DNA of 60,830 nt from an uncultured Clostridia bacterium. Its GTDB lineage: Bacteria; Bacillota; Clostridia; TANB77; CAG-508. Location: the NCBI GenBank assembly GCA_934140005.1, contig CAKPBB010000010.1, positions 1 through 60,830 of the forward strand, in the 5' to 3' direction. Shown here piece after piece: positions 40,609-50,190 of the stretch. The notes under the pieces are model-generated. The model had not been told where the DNA came from, did not search any database, and saw nothing but the letters and a program-made list of their open reading frames with translations. Position 1 is the stretch's first letter; every line of letters starts with the position of its first letter. The position numbers and the translations under genes were made by a program.

Positions 40609-43206
40609 ATGAATATTTCAAGTTTAACAGAAAAATCAAAAACTTTAATATCAGATGCAAGTAATATAGCAATTCAAAATAGAAATGCCGAAATTACAGA
40701 ATTCCACATGGTTGATGCAATGATTGATAATGAAAACAATCTTATTTATCAATTGCTAAAAAATATGGGAGTAAGTGTAGCTGATTTAAAGGAAAATATA
40801 GAAGATGAAATAAGAAATTTACCTAAAATAACAGGTAATGTTGCTATGAGATTTTCACCTGAAGTTGATGAAGAACTACAGGAGTCTGAAAGACAAGCTA
40901 AAAATATGAAAGATGAATATATTTCAGTTGAGCATATTATGCTTGGCATCATAGAAAAATGTACACCTAAATTGTCAAAGATTTTTAAATTATATAGAAT
41001 AGATAAGCATAGATTTTTAGTTGCATTAAAAGATGTTAGAGGTAATGTATCAGTTCGTACAGATACACCAGAGAATACTTATGATGTATTACTAAAATTT
41101 GGTAAAGATGTGACTGAACAAGCAAGAAATAACAAGTTAGACCCTGTTATCGGTAGAGATGAAGAAATAAGAAATGTTATGAGAATATTAACTCGTAAAA
41201 CAAAAAATAATCCAGTTCTAATTGGTGAACCAGGTGTTGGTAAAACTGCAATTGTAGAAGGTTTAGCTCAAAGAATTGTAAGAGGAGATGTTCCTACAAG
41301 TTTAAAAGATAAACATATTTATTCATTAGATTTAGGATTATTAGTAGCTGGTGCTAAATACAAGGGTGAGTTTGAAGAAAGACTTACAAGTGTAATGAAT
41401 GAACTAGATAAGAGTGAAGGAAATATTTTACTTTTTATTGATGAAATTCATAATTTAGTTGGTGCAGGAAAGTCAGAAGGGGCTATGGATGCAAGTAACT
41501 TATTAAAGCCAAAACTTTCTAGAGGCGAGTTACATTGTATGGGTGCTACAACTTTAGATGAATATAGAGAATATATTGAAAAAGACCCTGCACTTGCAAG
41601 AAGATTTCAACCAGTTATGGTAAATGAACCAACTGTTGAAGATACAATAACAATTTTACGTGGTATTCAAGAAAAATTTGAAATTTTCCATGGTGTAAAA
41701 ATTCAAGACCAAGCTTTAATTGCAGCAGCAACACTTTCAAATAGATATATAACAGATAGATTTTTACCAGATAAAGCAATAGATTTAATTGATGAAGCTT
41801 GTGCAATGGTAAGAACAGAGATGGAATCAATGCCTATTGAACTTGATGAAATTTCTAGAAAAATTATGCAACATGAAATAGAAGAGGCTGCTCTTGAAAG
41901 GGAAGAAGACAGTAGCTCTAAAAATCAACTTGCTAAAGTTCAAAAAGAACTTGCAGATTTAAGAGATAAATTTACTGCAATGAAAGCAAAATGGGAAGAA
42001 GAGAAGAAGAACATAGCTAGAGTAAAGGCTTTGAAAGAGCAAATAGATGTTGTAAATGCACAAATAGAACAAGCTGAAAGAAATTATGATTTAAATAAAG
42101 CAGCTGAATTAAAATATTCAACACTTCCTAATTTAAAAACAGTTTTGGAACAAGAGGAAAAAGAAGCAGAAAAAAGACAAGGTGGAAAATCAACTCTTTT
42201 AAGAAACAAAGTTACAGCTGAAGAAATACAACAAATAGTATCACGTTGGACAGGTATACCAGTTACTAAAATGCAAGAAGGCGAAAGACTAAAAATAATG
42301 AATTTGGAATCAACATTACATGAAAGTGTAATTGGTCAAGATGAAGCTGTTAAAAAAGTTACAGAATGTATTATTCGTTCTCGTGCTGGAATTGCTAATC
42401 CAAATAGACCAATAGGTTCATTCTTATTCTTAGGTCCTACTGGTGTTGGTAAAACAGAACTTGCTAAAACACTTGCAAGAACTTTGTTTGATGATGAAAA
42501 AAATATGATTCGTATTGATATGTCAGAATATATGGAAAAATTTAGTGTGACTAGATTGATTGGTGCACCTCCAGGATATGTTGGATATGAAGAAGGTGGA
42601 CAATTAACAGAAGCTGTTCGTAGAAAACCATATTCAGTTGTTTTATTTGATGAAGTTGAAAAGGCACATCCAGATGTGTTCAATATCTTTTTACAAATAT
42701 TAGATGATGGTAGAGTAACAGATTCACAAGGTAGACTAATAGACTTTAAAAATACAATACTTATATTAACATCAAATTTAGGTTCACAGTATATATTAGA
42801 TAGTATTAGTGAAAACGGAAAGATTACAGATGAAGCAAGAGAAAACATCAATCAAGCTTTGAGAAGTCATTTTAGACCTGAATTTTTAAATCGTCTTGAT
42901 GAAACAATATGCTTCAATCCATTAGGAAAAGAGCAAGTATATAATATTGTTAAATTGATGTTGAAAGATTTAAGCAATAGATTAGCATACAAGGAAATTA
43001 AATTTAATATTACAGATGATGCAATAGATTATTTAATAGAAATTGGATACGATATAAACTTTGGTGCAAGACCATTAAAGAGAACTATTCAAAGTGAAGT
43101 AGAAACTCTTGTAAGTAAAGCTATTATTGCTAAAGAAATAGATTCTGGAGATAATATAGAAGTATATCTAGATGGAGAAGAATTAAAACTTAGAAAGCTA
43201 AATTAA
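40609..43206 (+). CDS. clpB: Chaperone disaggregase ClpB
   Basis: Hexameric AAA+ disaggregase working with DnaK. 865 residues: N-terminal Clp repeat domain, AAA-1 with Walker A GEPGVGKTA and DEIHNLVGAG, a coiled-coil M-domain (about 405-530, EIEEAALEREEDSSSKNQLA and following), AAA-2 with GPTGVGKTELAKTLA and arginine finger region FRPEFLNRLDE, and a C-terminal domain. The M-domain separates it from ClpC, and no ClpP-binding loop is evident. ATG 40609 has SD AAAGGA; a TTG 6 bp upstream is unlikely. Confidence 0.95.
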   Translation: MNISSLTEKSKTLISDASNIAIQNRNAEITEFHMVDAMIDNENNLIYQLLKNMGVSVADLKENIEDEIRNLPKITGNVAMRFSPEVDEELQESERQAKNMKDEYISVEHIMLGIIEKCTPKLSKIFKLYRIDKHRFLVALKDVRGNVSVRTDTPENTYDVLLKFGKDVTEQARNNKLDPVIGRDEEIRNVMRILTRKTKNNPVLIGEPGVGKTAIVEGLAQRIVRGDVPTSLKDKHIYSLDLGLLVAGAKYKGEFEERLTSVMNELDKSEGNILLFIDEIHNLVGAGKSEGAMDASNLLKPKLSRGELHCMGATTLDEYREYIEKDPALARRFQPVMVNEPTVEDTITILRGIQEKFEIFHGVKIQDQALIAAATLSNRYITDRFLPDKAIDLIDEACAMVRTEMESMPIELDEISRKIMQHEIEEAALEREEDSSSKNQLAKVQKELADLRDKFTAMKAKWEEEKKNIARVKALKEQIDVVNAQIEQAERNYDLNKAAELKYSTLPNLKTVLEQEEKEAEKRQGGKSTLLRNKVTAEEIQQIVSRWTGIPVTKMQEGERLKIMNLESTLHESVIGQDEAVKKVTECIIRSRAGIANPNRPIGSFLFLGPTGVGKTELAKTLARTLFDDEKNMIRIDMSEYMEKFSVTRLIGAPPGYVGYEEGGQLTEAVRRKPYSVVLFDEVEKAHPDVFNIFLQILDDGRVTDSQGRLIDFKNTILILTSNLGSQYILDSISENGKITDEARENINQALRSHFRPEFLNRLDETICFNPLGKEQVYNIVKLMLKDLSNRLAYKEIKFNITDDAIDYLIEIGYDINFGARPLKRTIQSEVETLVSKAIIAKEIDSGDNIEVYLDGEELKLRKLN

Positions 43207-43294
43207 AATATATAATTTTATTAGTACAAAGTTATAAAGGTTTATAGGAAACCTATTAAAAACCTAAATATTATGCAAGGAAGAATAATAGAAA

Positions 43295-43825
43295 ATGGCA
43301 GATAGTGCAGAAGTTGTTGAAGCAAAACAAAAGACTAATGATAGAGAGTTTTATTTAGAAAGAGTAAAAACAATGCCACTTCTAATTGAATGGGCAAATG
43401 ATTCTATCAGAGATGATAAAGAAGTATTACTAACTGCTGTAAAAGTTGATGGTGGTGCTTTAGAATTTGCAAGCAATAGATTAAAAGATGACAAAGATGT
43501 TTTACTTGCAGCTGTTTCACAAGCTGGATGGACAGGATGCTATGCTAGTGAAAATTTAAGAGACGACAAAGATGTTATTCTAACAGCAGTAAAAAATGAT
43601 GGTCAAGTTTTATATTATGCAAGTGCGAGATTAAGAGATGATAAAGATGTTGTACTTTCAGCTGTTACTCAAAAGCCGTTAATTTTGAAATATGCAAGTT
43701 TAAGATTGAGAAATGATAGGGATGTTGCAATAGCAGCTATTTCAAAGGGCAAAAAGAAAGTAATAGGATATTTAGCAGAACCACTTCAAAAAGATGAAGA
43801 AATATTGAAACTATTAGAAGAATAA
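43295..43825 (+). CDS. DUF4116 repeat protein
   Basis: 176 residues made of four to five repeats of about 24 residues of the type LRDDKDVLLTAVKNDGxxLxYAS (DUF4116). These helical repeats are known from protist and Legionella proteins and from some gut Firmicutes; their function is unknown, presumably protein binding. No signal peptide. SD AAGGAAG 12 nt upstream. Its downstream hairpin overlaps the yqfC leader. Confidence 0.85.
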   Translation: MADSAEVVEAKQKTNDREFYLERVKTMPLLIEWANDSIRDDKEVLLTAVKVDGGALEFASNRLKDDKDVLLAAVSQAGWTGCYASENLRDDKDVILTAVKNDGQVLYYASARLRDDKDVVLSAVTQKPLILKYASLRLRNDRDVAIAAISKGKKKVIGYLAEPLQKDEEILKLLEE

Positions 43826-43831
43826 AGTCAT

Positions 43832-43878
43832 ACACCCTTTCTTTTAGAATATATATTTTAAAAGAGAGGGTGTTTTTT
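43832..43878 (+). terminator. Terminator hairpin that also contains the yqfC SD
   Basis: ACACCCTTTCTTTTA pairs with TAAAAGAGAGGGTGT (one mismatch) and is followed by six T and then the yqfC ATG at 43879. The 3' arm contains AGAGAGGG, the only SD of yqfC. It would end DUF4116 transcription and hide the yqfC SD in any transcript that reads through. Confidence 0.8.
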
Positions 43879-44160
43879 ATGAGAAAATTATCAAATATAA
43901 ATAGAAGAGTTAAAAATGCATTGGAGATTCCAAGAGAAGTTGCTAGCAAAGTTCCTAAAATAACAGTTACAGCTTTTGATGAAATGTTAATCGAAAACTT
44001 TAAAGCAATTTTAGAATATGAAGATTTTTTTGTTAGGATTTCAACATATATAGGTGTTGTAAGTATAAATGGATTTAATTTAAAACTAAGCCAGATGACA
44101 GAAGATGATATTTTAGTCACTGGAAAAATAGAAAGTATAGATTTAGAAGCAAAGGAATAA
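43879..44160 (+). CDS. yqfC: Sporulation protein YqfC
   Basis: 93 residues of the YqfC family, a sporulation protein of unknown biochemical role, expressed in the mother cell in Bacillus. Motifs: LEIPREVASKVPKITVTAFD and ENFKAILEYEDFFVRI, then ISTYIGVVSINGFNLKLSQM. Start at ATG 43879; the GTG at 43870 lies within the SD. Followed 39 bp later by yqfD, the standard pair. Confidence 0.88.
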   Translation: MRKLSNINRRVKNALEIPREVASKVPKITVTAFDEMLIENFKAILEYEDFFVRISTYIGVVSINGFNLKLSQMTEDDILVTGKIESIDLEAKE

Positions 44161-44199
44161 ATTAGAATATGGATTATCTAATTTGTTAGGAGGATAAGA

Positions 44200-45378
44200 A
44201 TGTTAATAAGACTATTATATATGCACTTACTAGGATATGTTAGCATTACAGTTGAAGGATTCTTTGCAGAAAGATTTATAAATATGTGTTTGGCACAAGA
44301 TATATTTTTATGGGATATAAGAAGAGCGAAAAATACATATATTAAAGTAAAAATTAGCTCAAAAGACTTTAGAAAAATAAGAAAAATTGCTAGAAAAACT
44401 AAATGCAGAGTGGCAATAGAAACAAAAAAAGGAATACCATTTTTTATTTTTAATTATAGAAAAAGAAAATTATTTGTAATAGTTACTATACTAATGTTTA
44501 TTGGAGTATATGGAACAACAAGATTTATATGGAATATAGATATAGAAGGAAATGAAAAAATTAAAGACGATGAGATTTTACAAATTTTAAAAGAAGAGGG
44601 AATAGAAGTTGGAAAATTGAAGTCAAAGATTGAAAGAGATAGTATAATAAGTGATATAAGATTGAAAAGGGAAGATATTGCATGGATTGGAATAAAATTT
44701 AAAGGAACAAATGCGATTGTTGAAATTGTAGAAGCAAAGGAAAAGCCAGAAATATTAGATGAAAGCCAAGTTTGTAATATAGTTGCTAAAGAGAGTGCTG
44801 TGATTTCTAAAATTGTTGTTCAAAATGGTACTGCGAGAGTAAATGTCGGAGATACTGTAAATGTAGGTGATTTACTTGTAGAAGGAGTGATGGAAGGAAA
44901 ATATACAGGATTAAGAAAGGTTAATGCTGAAGCGACAATTTATGGCAAAATATCCTACCAAAAAAGTAAAAAAGAAAGTTTAATCCAAGAAATTGAAAAA
45001 TCAACAGGAAAAGAAGAGAAAAAAATAGAAATAAATCTAAATAATTTTAAAATTATTTTACCAAAAGGGGTTTCAAATTTTAAAAATTATGATACAATTA
45101 AAACGAACAAAAAAATAAAGTTATTTTCTAATTTTTATCTTCCAATTTCAATAACAAAAATTAGACTGATAGAAAAAGAAAAAGAATATATAAATTATTC
45201 TCAAGAAGAAATAATTGATAAAATGAAGAATGAACTTGTAGAAGAGTTAAAAGAAGAACATAGCTTACAAAATAAAGAAATAGAGGAACTTTTAGAAACA
45301 AATATAGAGAATGGCATAGTAGAAGTAAAAGTTACTTGTGTAGTACAAGAGGAAATAGGCACAAAAGAAAATTTATAG
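44200..45378 (+). CDS. yqfD: Sporulation protein YqfD
   Basis: 392 residues. N-terminal region (GYVSITVEGFFAERFINMC), one membrane helix near 88-108 (KLFVIVTILMFIGVYGTTRF), then the large extracytoplasmic domain with FIWNIDIEGNEKI and VVQNGTARVNVGDTVNVGDL. YqfD affects spore formation and acts in the mother cell or forespore membrane. SD TAGGAGG. It belongs to yqfC-yqfD-x-ybeY, where the usual phoH is replaced by an unknown gene. Confidence 0.9.
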   Translation: MLIRLLYMHLLGYVSITVEGFFAERFINMCLAQDIFLWDIRRAKNTYIKVKISSKDFRKIRKIARKTKCRVAIETKKGIPFFIFNYRKRKLFVIVTILMFIGVYGTTRFIWNIDIEGNEKIKDDEILQILKEEGIEVGKLKSKIERDSIISDIRLKREDIAWIGIKFKGTNAIVEIVEAKEKPEILDESQVCNIVAKESAVISKIVVQNGTARVNVGDTVNVGDLLVEGVMEGKYTGLRKVNAEATIYGKISYQKSKKESLIQEIEKSTGKEEKKIEINLNNFKIILPKGVSNFKNYDTIKTNKKIKLFSNFYLPISITKIRLIEKEKEYINYSQEEIIDKMKNELVEELKEEHSLQNKEIEELLETNIENGIVEVKVTCVVQEEIGTKENL

Positions 45379-45396
45379 ATGGAAAGGTGAGACAAT

Positions 45397-46578
45397 ATGG
45401 AAGAAAGAAGTTTAAAAGTTTTAGCAGCAGATACTACTTTTTTTAACAGAATCTCAAACACATTAACAAAATTATTGATGCCAACTAAAATAGGCTTAAA
45501 TGGTTTTTTAATTACAATAAAAAGAACAAATGCAATAAAGGCTTTCGAAAATTTAGAGAATGTCGATGATACAGATTCACAAAAGAAAGAACAATTAACC
45601 AAAAGATTTGATGAAAGTTATACTTTATACTTAGAATCAATTGATAAATATATAATGGATTCAATTTACAAAAAAGTAAAAAATGGAACAGCTTCAAGCT
45701 ATGAAAGAGAAGCATTATCTAATTATTACAATATAGTTCATTTAAAAGAAAATGAATATGTTGAATATAAATATCAAAAGCAAAAATTCTTATTAGAAGT
45801 AGATTATCAAAATGTACTTTCTAATGAAAAAGAAAAAATGATACCTAGATATGAAAAACTTTACATAAAAAAAATAGATGCTGTTTATAAGGGAATTTTG
45901 AAACATTATTCCGTAAAACTAGCAGATGGACAAAAAGAAAAGAACAATTCTTTAATTGAAACATACAGAAATATTTTTTCTATATTAGAAGAATATATAA
46001 AAGAAATTTTACCAATAAAATTAAAAACAGAAAATAAGGAAAATTATTCAAAAATCATTTCAGAATATGAAGAATATGAGAAATTTAGTGTTGGAAAATT
46101 AGATGAAAAAGATTTCCTTGAAAAGAATATGATTTTATTAGGTTTGAGTAGAGTTTTATTTACACATAGTTTACCACTAGTTGCTGCAGAGCAATGTTAT
46201 AATAAATTATTAAAAGATACAAGAAACTTAATAATTGGATTAAAACAAGAGCATAAAAAAGAAGAAGCATATCAAATGCTACTTAAATTGATAGAAGATT
46301 ATAATGTTAAACTTTTATCAACTAAAGTTTATTGGGATAAACCAGGAGAAAGAGAAGTTTATAAAAAATTCTGGTCAGCATATAGTAAAGCAAAGACATC
46401 AGAAGAAAAAGAAATACTATCTTTAAAAAGAGAGCTATACGATTTAAAAGATGCCTCATCAAAATATGAACCAATTAGAAAATTTTATAAAAATAAATTA
46501 GTTGAATTTGGTGTAATGAAAACTTTAAAGAATGAAGCAAGAACAATACCAAATGCAAAATTTTCAAAAGTAAAATAG
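45397..46578 (+). CDS. Unknown alpha-helical protein in the yqfD-ybeY interval
   Basis: I do not recognise this 393-residue protein. It is Lys/Glu-rich, predicted almost all helical, has no membrane segment or signal peptide and one Cys. Motifs that might be characteristic are PTKIGLNGFLITIKRTN (30-50), LPLVAAEQCYNKLLKDTRN and VKLLSTKVYWDKPGEREVY. It occupies the place of phoH in the usual yqfD-phoH-ybeY-dgkA-era order, and starts 18 bp after yqfD, so a mother-cell or sporulation role is possible. SD GGAAAGG. A weak hairpin follows. Confidence 0.75.
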   Translation: MEERSLKVLAADTTFFNRISNTLTKLLMPTKIGLNGFLITIKRTNAIKAFENLENVDDTDSQKKEQLTKRFDESYTLYLESIDKYIMDSIYKKVKNGTASSYEREALSNYYNIVHLKENEYVEYKYQKQKFLLEVDYQNVLSNEKEKMIPRYEKLYIKKIDAVYKGILKHYSVKLADGQKEKNNSLIETYRNIFSILEEYIKEILPIKLKTENKENYSKIISEYEEYEKFSVGKLDEKDFLEKNMILLGLSRVLFTHSLPLVAAEQCYNKLLKDTRNLIIGLKQEHKKEEAYQMLLKLIEDYNVKLLSTKVYWDKPGEREVYKKFWSAYSKAKTSEEKEILSLKRELYDLKDASSKYEPIRKFYKNKLVEFGVMKTLKNEARTIPNAKFSKVK

Positions 46579-46613
46579 ATATAATAAAAAATTTGATTAA
46601 GATATACTAAAGA

Positions 46614-46648
46614 TAGGCGATAGTTAATTTAACATATCGCCTAAAATT
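46614..46648 (+). terminator. Weak terminator before ybeY
   Basis: TAGGCGATA, 12-nt loop, TATCGCCTA, then a T-rich stretch with interruptions. Confidence 0.6.
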
Positions 46649-46700
46649 TTCTTTAAATAATATTAATTTTGGTAATAAAAAGAAAGGGACGAGCTTTTAA

Positions 46701-47186
46701 ATGGAAAATTTTTCAGAAATAGAATATAGAGGAGTAGAAGAAAAAGAAGAATATAAAGAATTGATCGAAAAAGTTTTACAAAAATGTTTTGAAGTAGAGG
46801 GCATTGAGGATAAGAATTTTTATATGAGCATTATATTAACTACACCAGAAGAAATTAGAAAATTAAATAATGAGTTTAGGAATATAGACAGAGAAACTGA
46901 TGTATTATCATTTCCAATGTATGAAAAATCTGAATTAGAAGAAGTAAAAAAACATAAATCTGAATGGGAAGATACATTAGGAGATATTGTTATTTCAATT
47001 GCAAGAGTTGAGGAACAAGCTAAAGAATATGGACATAGTTTTGAAAGGGAATTTGCATATATGCTTGTTCATGGTTTTTATCATATTATGGGTGAAGACC
47101 ATATAGAAGAAGAAGATAAAAAGCAGATGAGAGCTAAAGAAGAAAATGTATTAAGCAAATTAAATATTACACGAGAAGATATGTAG
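46701..47186 (+). CDS. ybeY: Endoribonuclease YbeY (16S rRNA maturation)
   Basis: 161 residues. Zinc metallo-endoribonuclease that trims 16S rRNA and takes part in ribosome quality control. The zinc motif is HGFYHIMGEDH, preceded by NNEFRNIDRETDVLSFPM and LGDIVISIARVEEQAKEYG. SD AAAGGGA. Start of the ybeY-dgkA-era-yqzL-recO group. Confidence 0.95.
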   Translation: MENFSEIEYRGVEEKEEYKELIEKVLQKCFEVEGIEDKNFYMSIILTTPEEIRKLNNEFRNIDRETDVLSFPMYEKSELEEVKKHKSEWEDTLGDIVISIARVEEQAKEYGHSFEREFAYMLVHGFYHIMGEDHIEEEDKKQMRAKEENVLSKLNITREDM

Positions 47187-47232
47187 CGATATAATAGTGT
47201 GTACATTAGAATCGTAAGGAAGGAAATAATTT

Positions 47233-47616
47233 ATGAAAAAAACAAAATGGCATAATACAAATTTTTTACAAGCTTTAAAATATGCACTAAATGGTGTAAA
47301 ATATGTGTATGGTACACAAAGAAATATTATTTTTCAAAGTGTATTTGCTATATTAGCAATACTATGTGGACTATTTTTTAAAATAACTACAATAGAATGG
47401 CTTGCAATTATATTAACAATATTTTTTGTTGTAACAGCAGAATTTATAAATACAGCTATTGAAACTACAGTTGATTTATGTACAGAAGAGAAAAATGAAA
47501 AAGCTAAAAATGCTAAAGATGTGGCTGCTGGTGCTGTTTTACTTACAAGTATAAATGCTGTAATTATAGGTTTAATAGTATTTATGCCATATATAATAGA
47601 AATATTCAAAAAATAA
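47233..47616 (+). CDS. dgkA: Diacylglycerol/undecaprenol kinase
   Basis: 127 residues with three membrane helices. Family motif AEFINTAIETTVDLCTEEKN and AKDVAAGAVLLTSINAVIIG. In Firmicutes this small kinase mainly phosphorylates undecaprenol, recycling the wall lipid carrier. Placement between ybeY and era is standard. SD AAGGAAGG. Confidence 0.93.
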   Translation: MKKTKWHNTNFLQALKYALNGVKYVYGTQRNIIFQSVFAILAILCGLFFKITTIEWLAIILTIFFVVTAEFINTAIETTVDLCTEEKNEKAKNAKDVAAGAVLLTSINAVIIGLIVFMPYIIEIFKK

Positions 47617-47694
47617 AATTATAATAGAATTAGTAAAATAAATTTTGTGTGAACTAAATATCTAATTTTACATAAAATATATGGAAAGGTAATT

Positions 47695-48600
47695 ATGGAA
47701 GAAAAATTTAAATCTGGTTTTATATCTTTAGTTGGAAGAACAAATGTAGGAAAGTCAACTTTATTAAATGCTTTAACAGGAGAAAGAGTTGCTATTGCAA
47801 CTAGCAAGCCTCAAACTACAAGAACAGCAATAAAAGCTATTATAAATGGTGATAATTATCAAATGGTAATTACAGATACTCCTGGTATTCATAAACCAAA
47901 AACAAAACTAAGCGAAACAATGGTTGACACAGCTTTTAAAATGCTTTCAGAGGTTGATTGTATAATGTTTTTGATAGAAGCAACTTCAACTGAAATTGGC
48001 AGAGGAGATAGCAGAATTTTAGAAAAGATAAAAGAAAGCAAAAAGCCTTGTATATTAGTTATAAACAAAATTGATTTAGTAAAAAAAGAAAATCTTCTAA
48101 AATTGATGGAAATGTATAGCAAAGAATATAATTTTTCTGCAGTAGTTCCAATTTCAGCAGAAAAACATCAAGGAATTGATATGTTAATAGAAGAGATTCT
48201 AAAATTATTACCAGAAGGTCCAAAATATTATGCAGATGATGAATATACAGACCAAACAGCAAGACAAATGGCAGAAGAAATCATTAGAGAAAAAGCATTA
48301 AAATTATTAAATGATGAAGTACCACATGGTATTTATGTTGAAGTTGAAAAATTTGCATATAGAAAAACATCAAAGCAAGAAGATATATATGATATAGATG
48401 CTACAATATATTGTTTAAGAGAATCACATAAAGGAATTATAATTGGAAAAGGTGGAAATCTTTTGAAGAGAATAGCAACTTATGCAAGACAAGATATTGA
48501 AGATATGCTTGGCACAAAAGTTAACTTAAAAGTTTGGGTAAAAGTAAAACCAGATTGGCAAGAAAATGATAGCATTGTTAATAAATTTAAATTAAAGTAA
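47695..48600 (+). CDS. era: GTPase Era
   Basis: 301 residues. Essential GTPase in 16S rRNA maturation and 30S assembly. G1 GRTNVGKSTLLNAL, G2 KPQTTRTAI, G3 TDTPGIHKPKT, G4 VINKIDLV; C-terminal KH domain with RESHKGIIIGKGGNLLKRI. SD GGAAAGG. 78 bp after dgkA and upstream of yqzL-recO. Confidence 0.96.
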   Translation: MEEKFKSGFISLVGRTNVGKSTLLNALTGERVAIATSKPQTTRTAIKAIINGDNYQMVITDTPGIHKPKTKLSETMVDTAFKMLSEVDCIMFLIEATSTEIGRGDSRILEKIKESKKPCILVINKIDLVKKENLLKLMEMYSKEYNFSAVVPISAEKHQGIDMLIEEILKLLPEGPKYYADDEYTDQTARQMAEEIIREKALKLLNDEVPHGIYVEVEKFAYRKTSKQEDIYDIDATIYCLRESHKGIIIGKGGNLLKRIATYARQDIEDMLGTKVNLKVWVKVKPDWQENDSIVNKFKLK

Positions 48601-48664
48601 ATATAAAATAAGAGTATAAATCTTCTAAAATTACAAAAGATAAGCTCGGAGGAGTGAATTTAAT

Positions 48665-48811
48665 ATGACAAAACAATTTGCGTGGAATAAGTTTAAAGAA
48701 ACTGGAGCAGTTGATGCATATTTAGAATTTATAGAAGCAAGAAACATAGAGGAAAATAATAAGGTAAGAGAAAATGAAACAATTAAAAGTAAATGGAATA
48801 GTTATAGCTGA
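48665..48811 (+). CDS. yqzL: YqzL family small protein
   Basis: 48 codons: MTKQFAWNKFKETGAVDAYL then EFIEARNIEENNK, matching the YqzL family (a W near the start, TG.. then DAYL) found between era and recO in many Firmicutes. Function unknown. Strong SD (GGAGGAG) 10 nt before the ATG. Its last 13 codons overlap the start of recO in another frame, so recO is probably translationally coupled. Confidence 0.75.
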   Translation: MTKQFAWNKFKETGAVDAYLEFIEARNIEENNKVRENETIKSKWNSYS

Positions 48812-49502
48812 AAATAATATGGGTGATTTTGATAAAATGCTTACAATATTGACTCCAAATTTAGGAAAAATTGGGTGCAGTGCTAGAGGTGCGAGAAGGC
48901 CCAAAAGTCTTCTTCTTAGCGGTACCCAATTTTTGTGCTTTGGAGAGTATATGTTATTTAAAGGTTCAGAGACTTATTCTATAAATTCATGTGAGACTAT
49001 TGAACTTTTTTATAATATTAGAACAGATTTAGACAAATTGATGTATGCTTCATATATAACAAAAATAATAAATGATGTTACTACTGAAAATCAAAATTCA
49101 TATAATACTTTAAAATTATTTTTAAATACTTTATATTGTATTTCAGAAACAGATAAGAATTTAGATTTTATAACTTCTGTTTTTAAATTGAGAATTTTGA
49201 AAATATTGGGATTTACACCAAATGTAAAGGAATGTGTTGCTTGTAAGAGCAAAGATGAAATAAAATATTTTAGCATAAAAGATAATGGCTTTAAGTGTAA
49301 AAATTGTGGAAAACAAGATACAAGTTGTATCGAAATAAGTAGTGCAACAGAAAATGCAATAAAATATGTTATATTAGCAGATTCAAAAAAGATATTTTCA
49401 TTTTCAATATCTGAAACAAGTTTAAGAGAATTAAAAATGATAGCAGATATTTATTTGAATGAAAAATTAGAAAAAGAATACAAGTTAGACAAATTATTTT
49501 AA
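48774..49502 (+). CDS. recO: DNA repair protein RecO
   Basis: 242 residues. RecO anneals DNA and loads RecA in the RecFOR pathway. The N-terminal OB domain is VNGIVIAENNMGDFDKMLTI, with CSARGARRPKS and LLSGTQFLCFGEYML; a zinc finger in the C-terminal half is CVACKSKDE ... CKNCGKQ. SD AAGGTAAGAG. The start overlaps yqzL by 38 nt. Confidence 0.92.
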   Translation: MKQLKVNGIVIAENNMGDFDKMLTILTPNLGKIGCSARGARRPKSLLLSGTQFLCFGEYMLFKGSETYSINSCETIELFYNIRTDLDKLMYASYITKIINDVTTENQNSYNTLKLFLNTLYCISETDKNLDFITSVFKLRILKILGFTPNVKECVACKSKDEIKYFSIKDNGFKCKNCGKQDTSCIEISSATENAIKYVILADSKKIFSFSISETSLRELKMIADIYLNEKLEKEYKLDKLF

Positions 49503-49574
49503 ATATAAAAATTTTGAAATTGAGTCATAAAAGCTTAATATGTGTGAAATTTTTGTAAATTGTATAAAAATCAC

Positions 49575-49603
49575 TTGCCAAAATGGAGAAACATTTATAT
49601 AAT
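49575..49603 (+). promoter_or_regulatory. Promoter of hpf
   Basis: TTGCCA (49575-49580), 17-bp spacer, TATAAT (49598-49603). A small inverted repeat TTGCA/TGCAA lies in the 5' UTR. Confidence 0.7.
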
Positions 49604-49651
49604 GAAGTTGCAAAAATGCAATATACAAAAAAGAAAAAGGAGTGATTTGTT

Positions 49652-50179
49652 ATGAATCTAACAATAACAGGAAAAGAATTAAAAGCTACAGAAGCAATTA
49701 AGGAGTATGTAGAGAAAAAATTAACAAGAATAGAAAAATATTTCGAAGGATGCGAAATGGACGTAAATGTTACAATTAAAAACGAAAAAACAGTTCAAGT
49801 AGCTGAATTCTATGTATCTGTAAATGGAAATATCTATAAAGCTAGTGCAGATGAAAAAGATTTATATGCATCTATTGATAAAGATATTGATATATTAGAA
49901 GGACAAATTAGAAAAATGAAAGCAAAAAGAGAAAAAATGCAAAAAGATTCTTCTATTAAACAAATGTCTTTTTCAGGAGAAGAAGCTAAAGTTGTTGAAA
50001 ACGAAATAGTAAAAGTATTACATTATGATATTAGACCAATTTCAATTGAAGATGCTCAAATGAAATTAGAAGAAAACAGAAATATGTTGTTCTTACCTTT
50101 CATCAATGTAGATACAGGTAAAGTAAATGTTATTTATAAAAAAGAAAATAACTATGGTTTAGTAGAACCAGAAGCATAA
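49652..50179 (+). CDS. hpf: Long-form ribosome hibernation promoting factor
   Basis: 175 residues. Long HPF joins 70S ribosomes into inactive 100S dimers in stationary phase. N-terminal domain with ITGKELKATEAIKEYVEKKL and ISVNGNIYKASADEKDLYASID; C-terminal dimerisation domain with VVENEIVKVLHYDIRPISIE and MLFLPFINVDTGKVNVIYKK. SD AAAGGAG. Single gene with its own promoter and terminator. Confidence 0.95.
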   Translation: MNLTITGKELKATEAIKEYVEKKLTRIEKYFEGCEMDVNVTIKNEKTVQVAEFYVSVNGNIYKASADEKDLYASIDKDIDILEGQIRKMKAKREKMQKDSSIKQMSFSGEEAKVVENEIVKVLHYDIRPISIEDAQMKLEENRNMLFLPFINVDTGKVNVIYKKENNYGLVEPEA

Positions 50180-50190
50180 ATAAAACTTTG

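Noticed and set aside
42336..42851. 171-codon reverse ORF within clpB
   Set aside because: Antisense to the AAA-2 domain; the ORF arises from absence of stop codons opposite conserved Gly/Ala/Lys codons.
43225..43270. Inverted repeats (ATAGG/CCTAT, GGTTT/AAACC) between clpB and DUF4116
   Set aside because: Several overlapping short pairings and no T run, so not a convincing terminator or operator.
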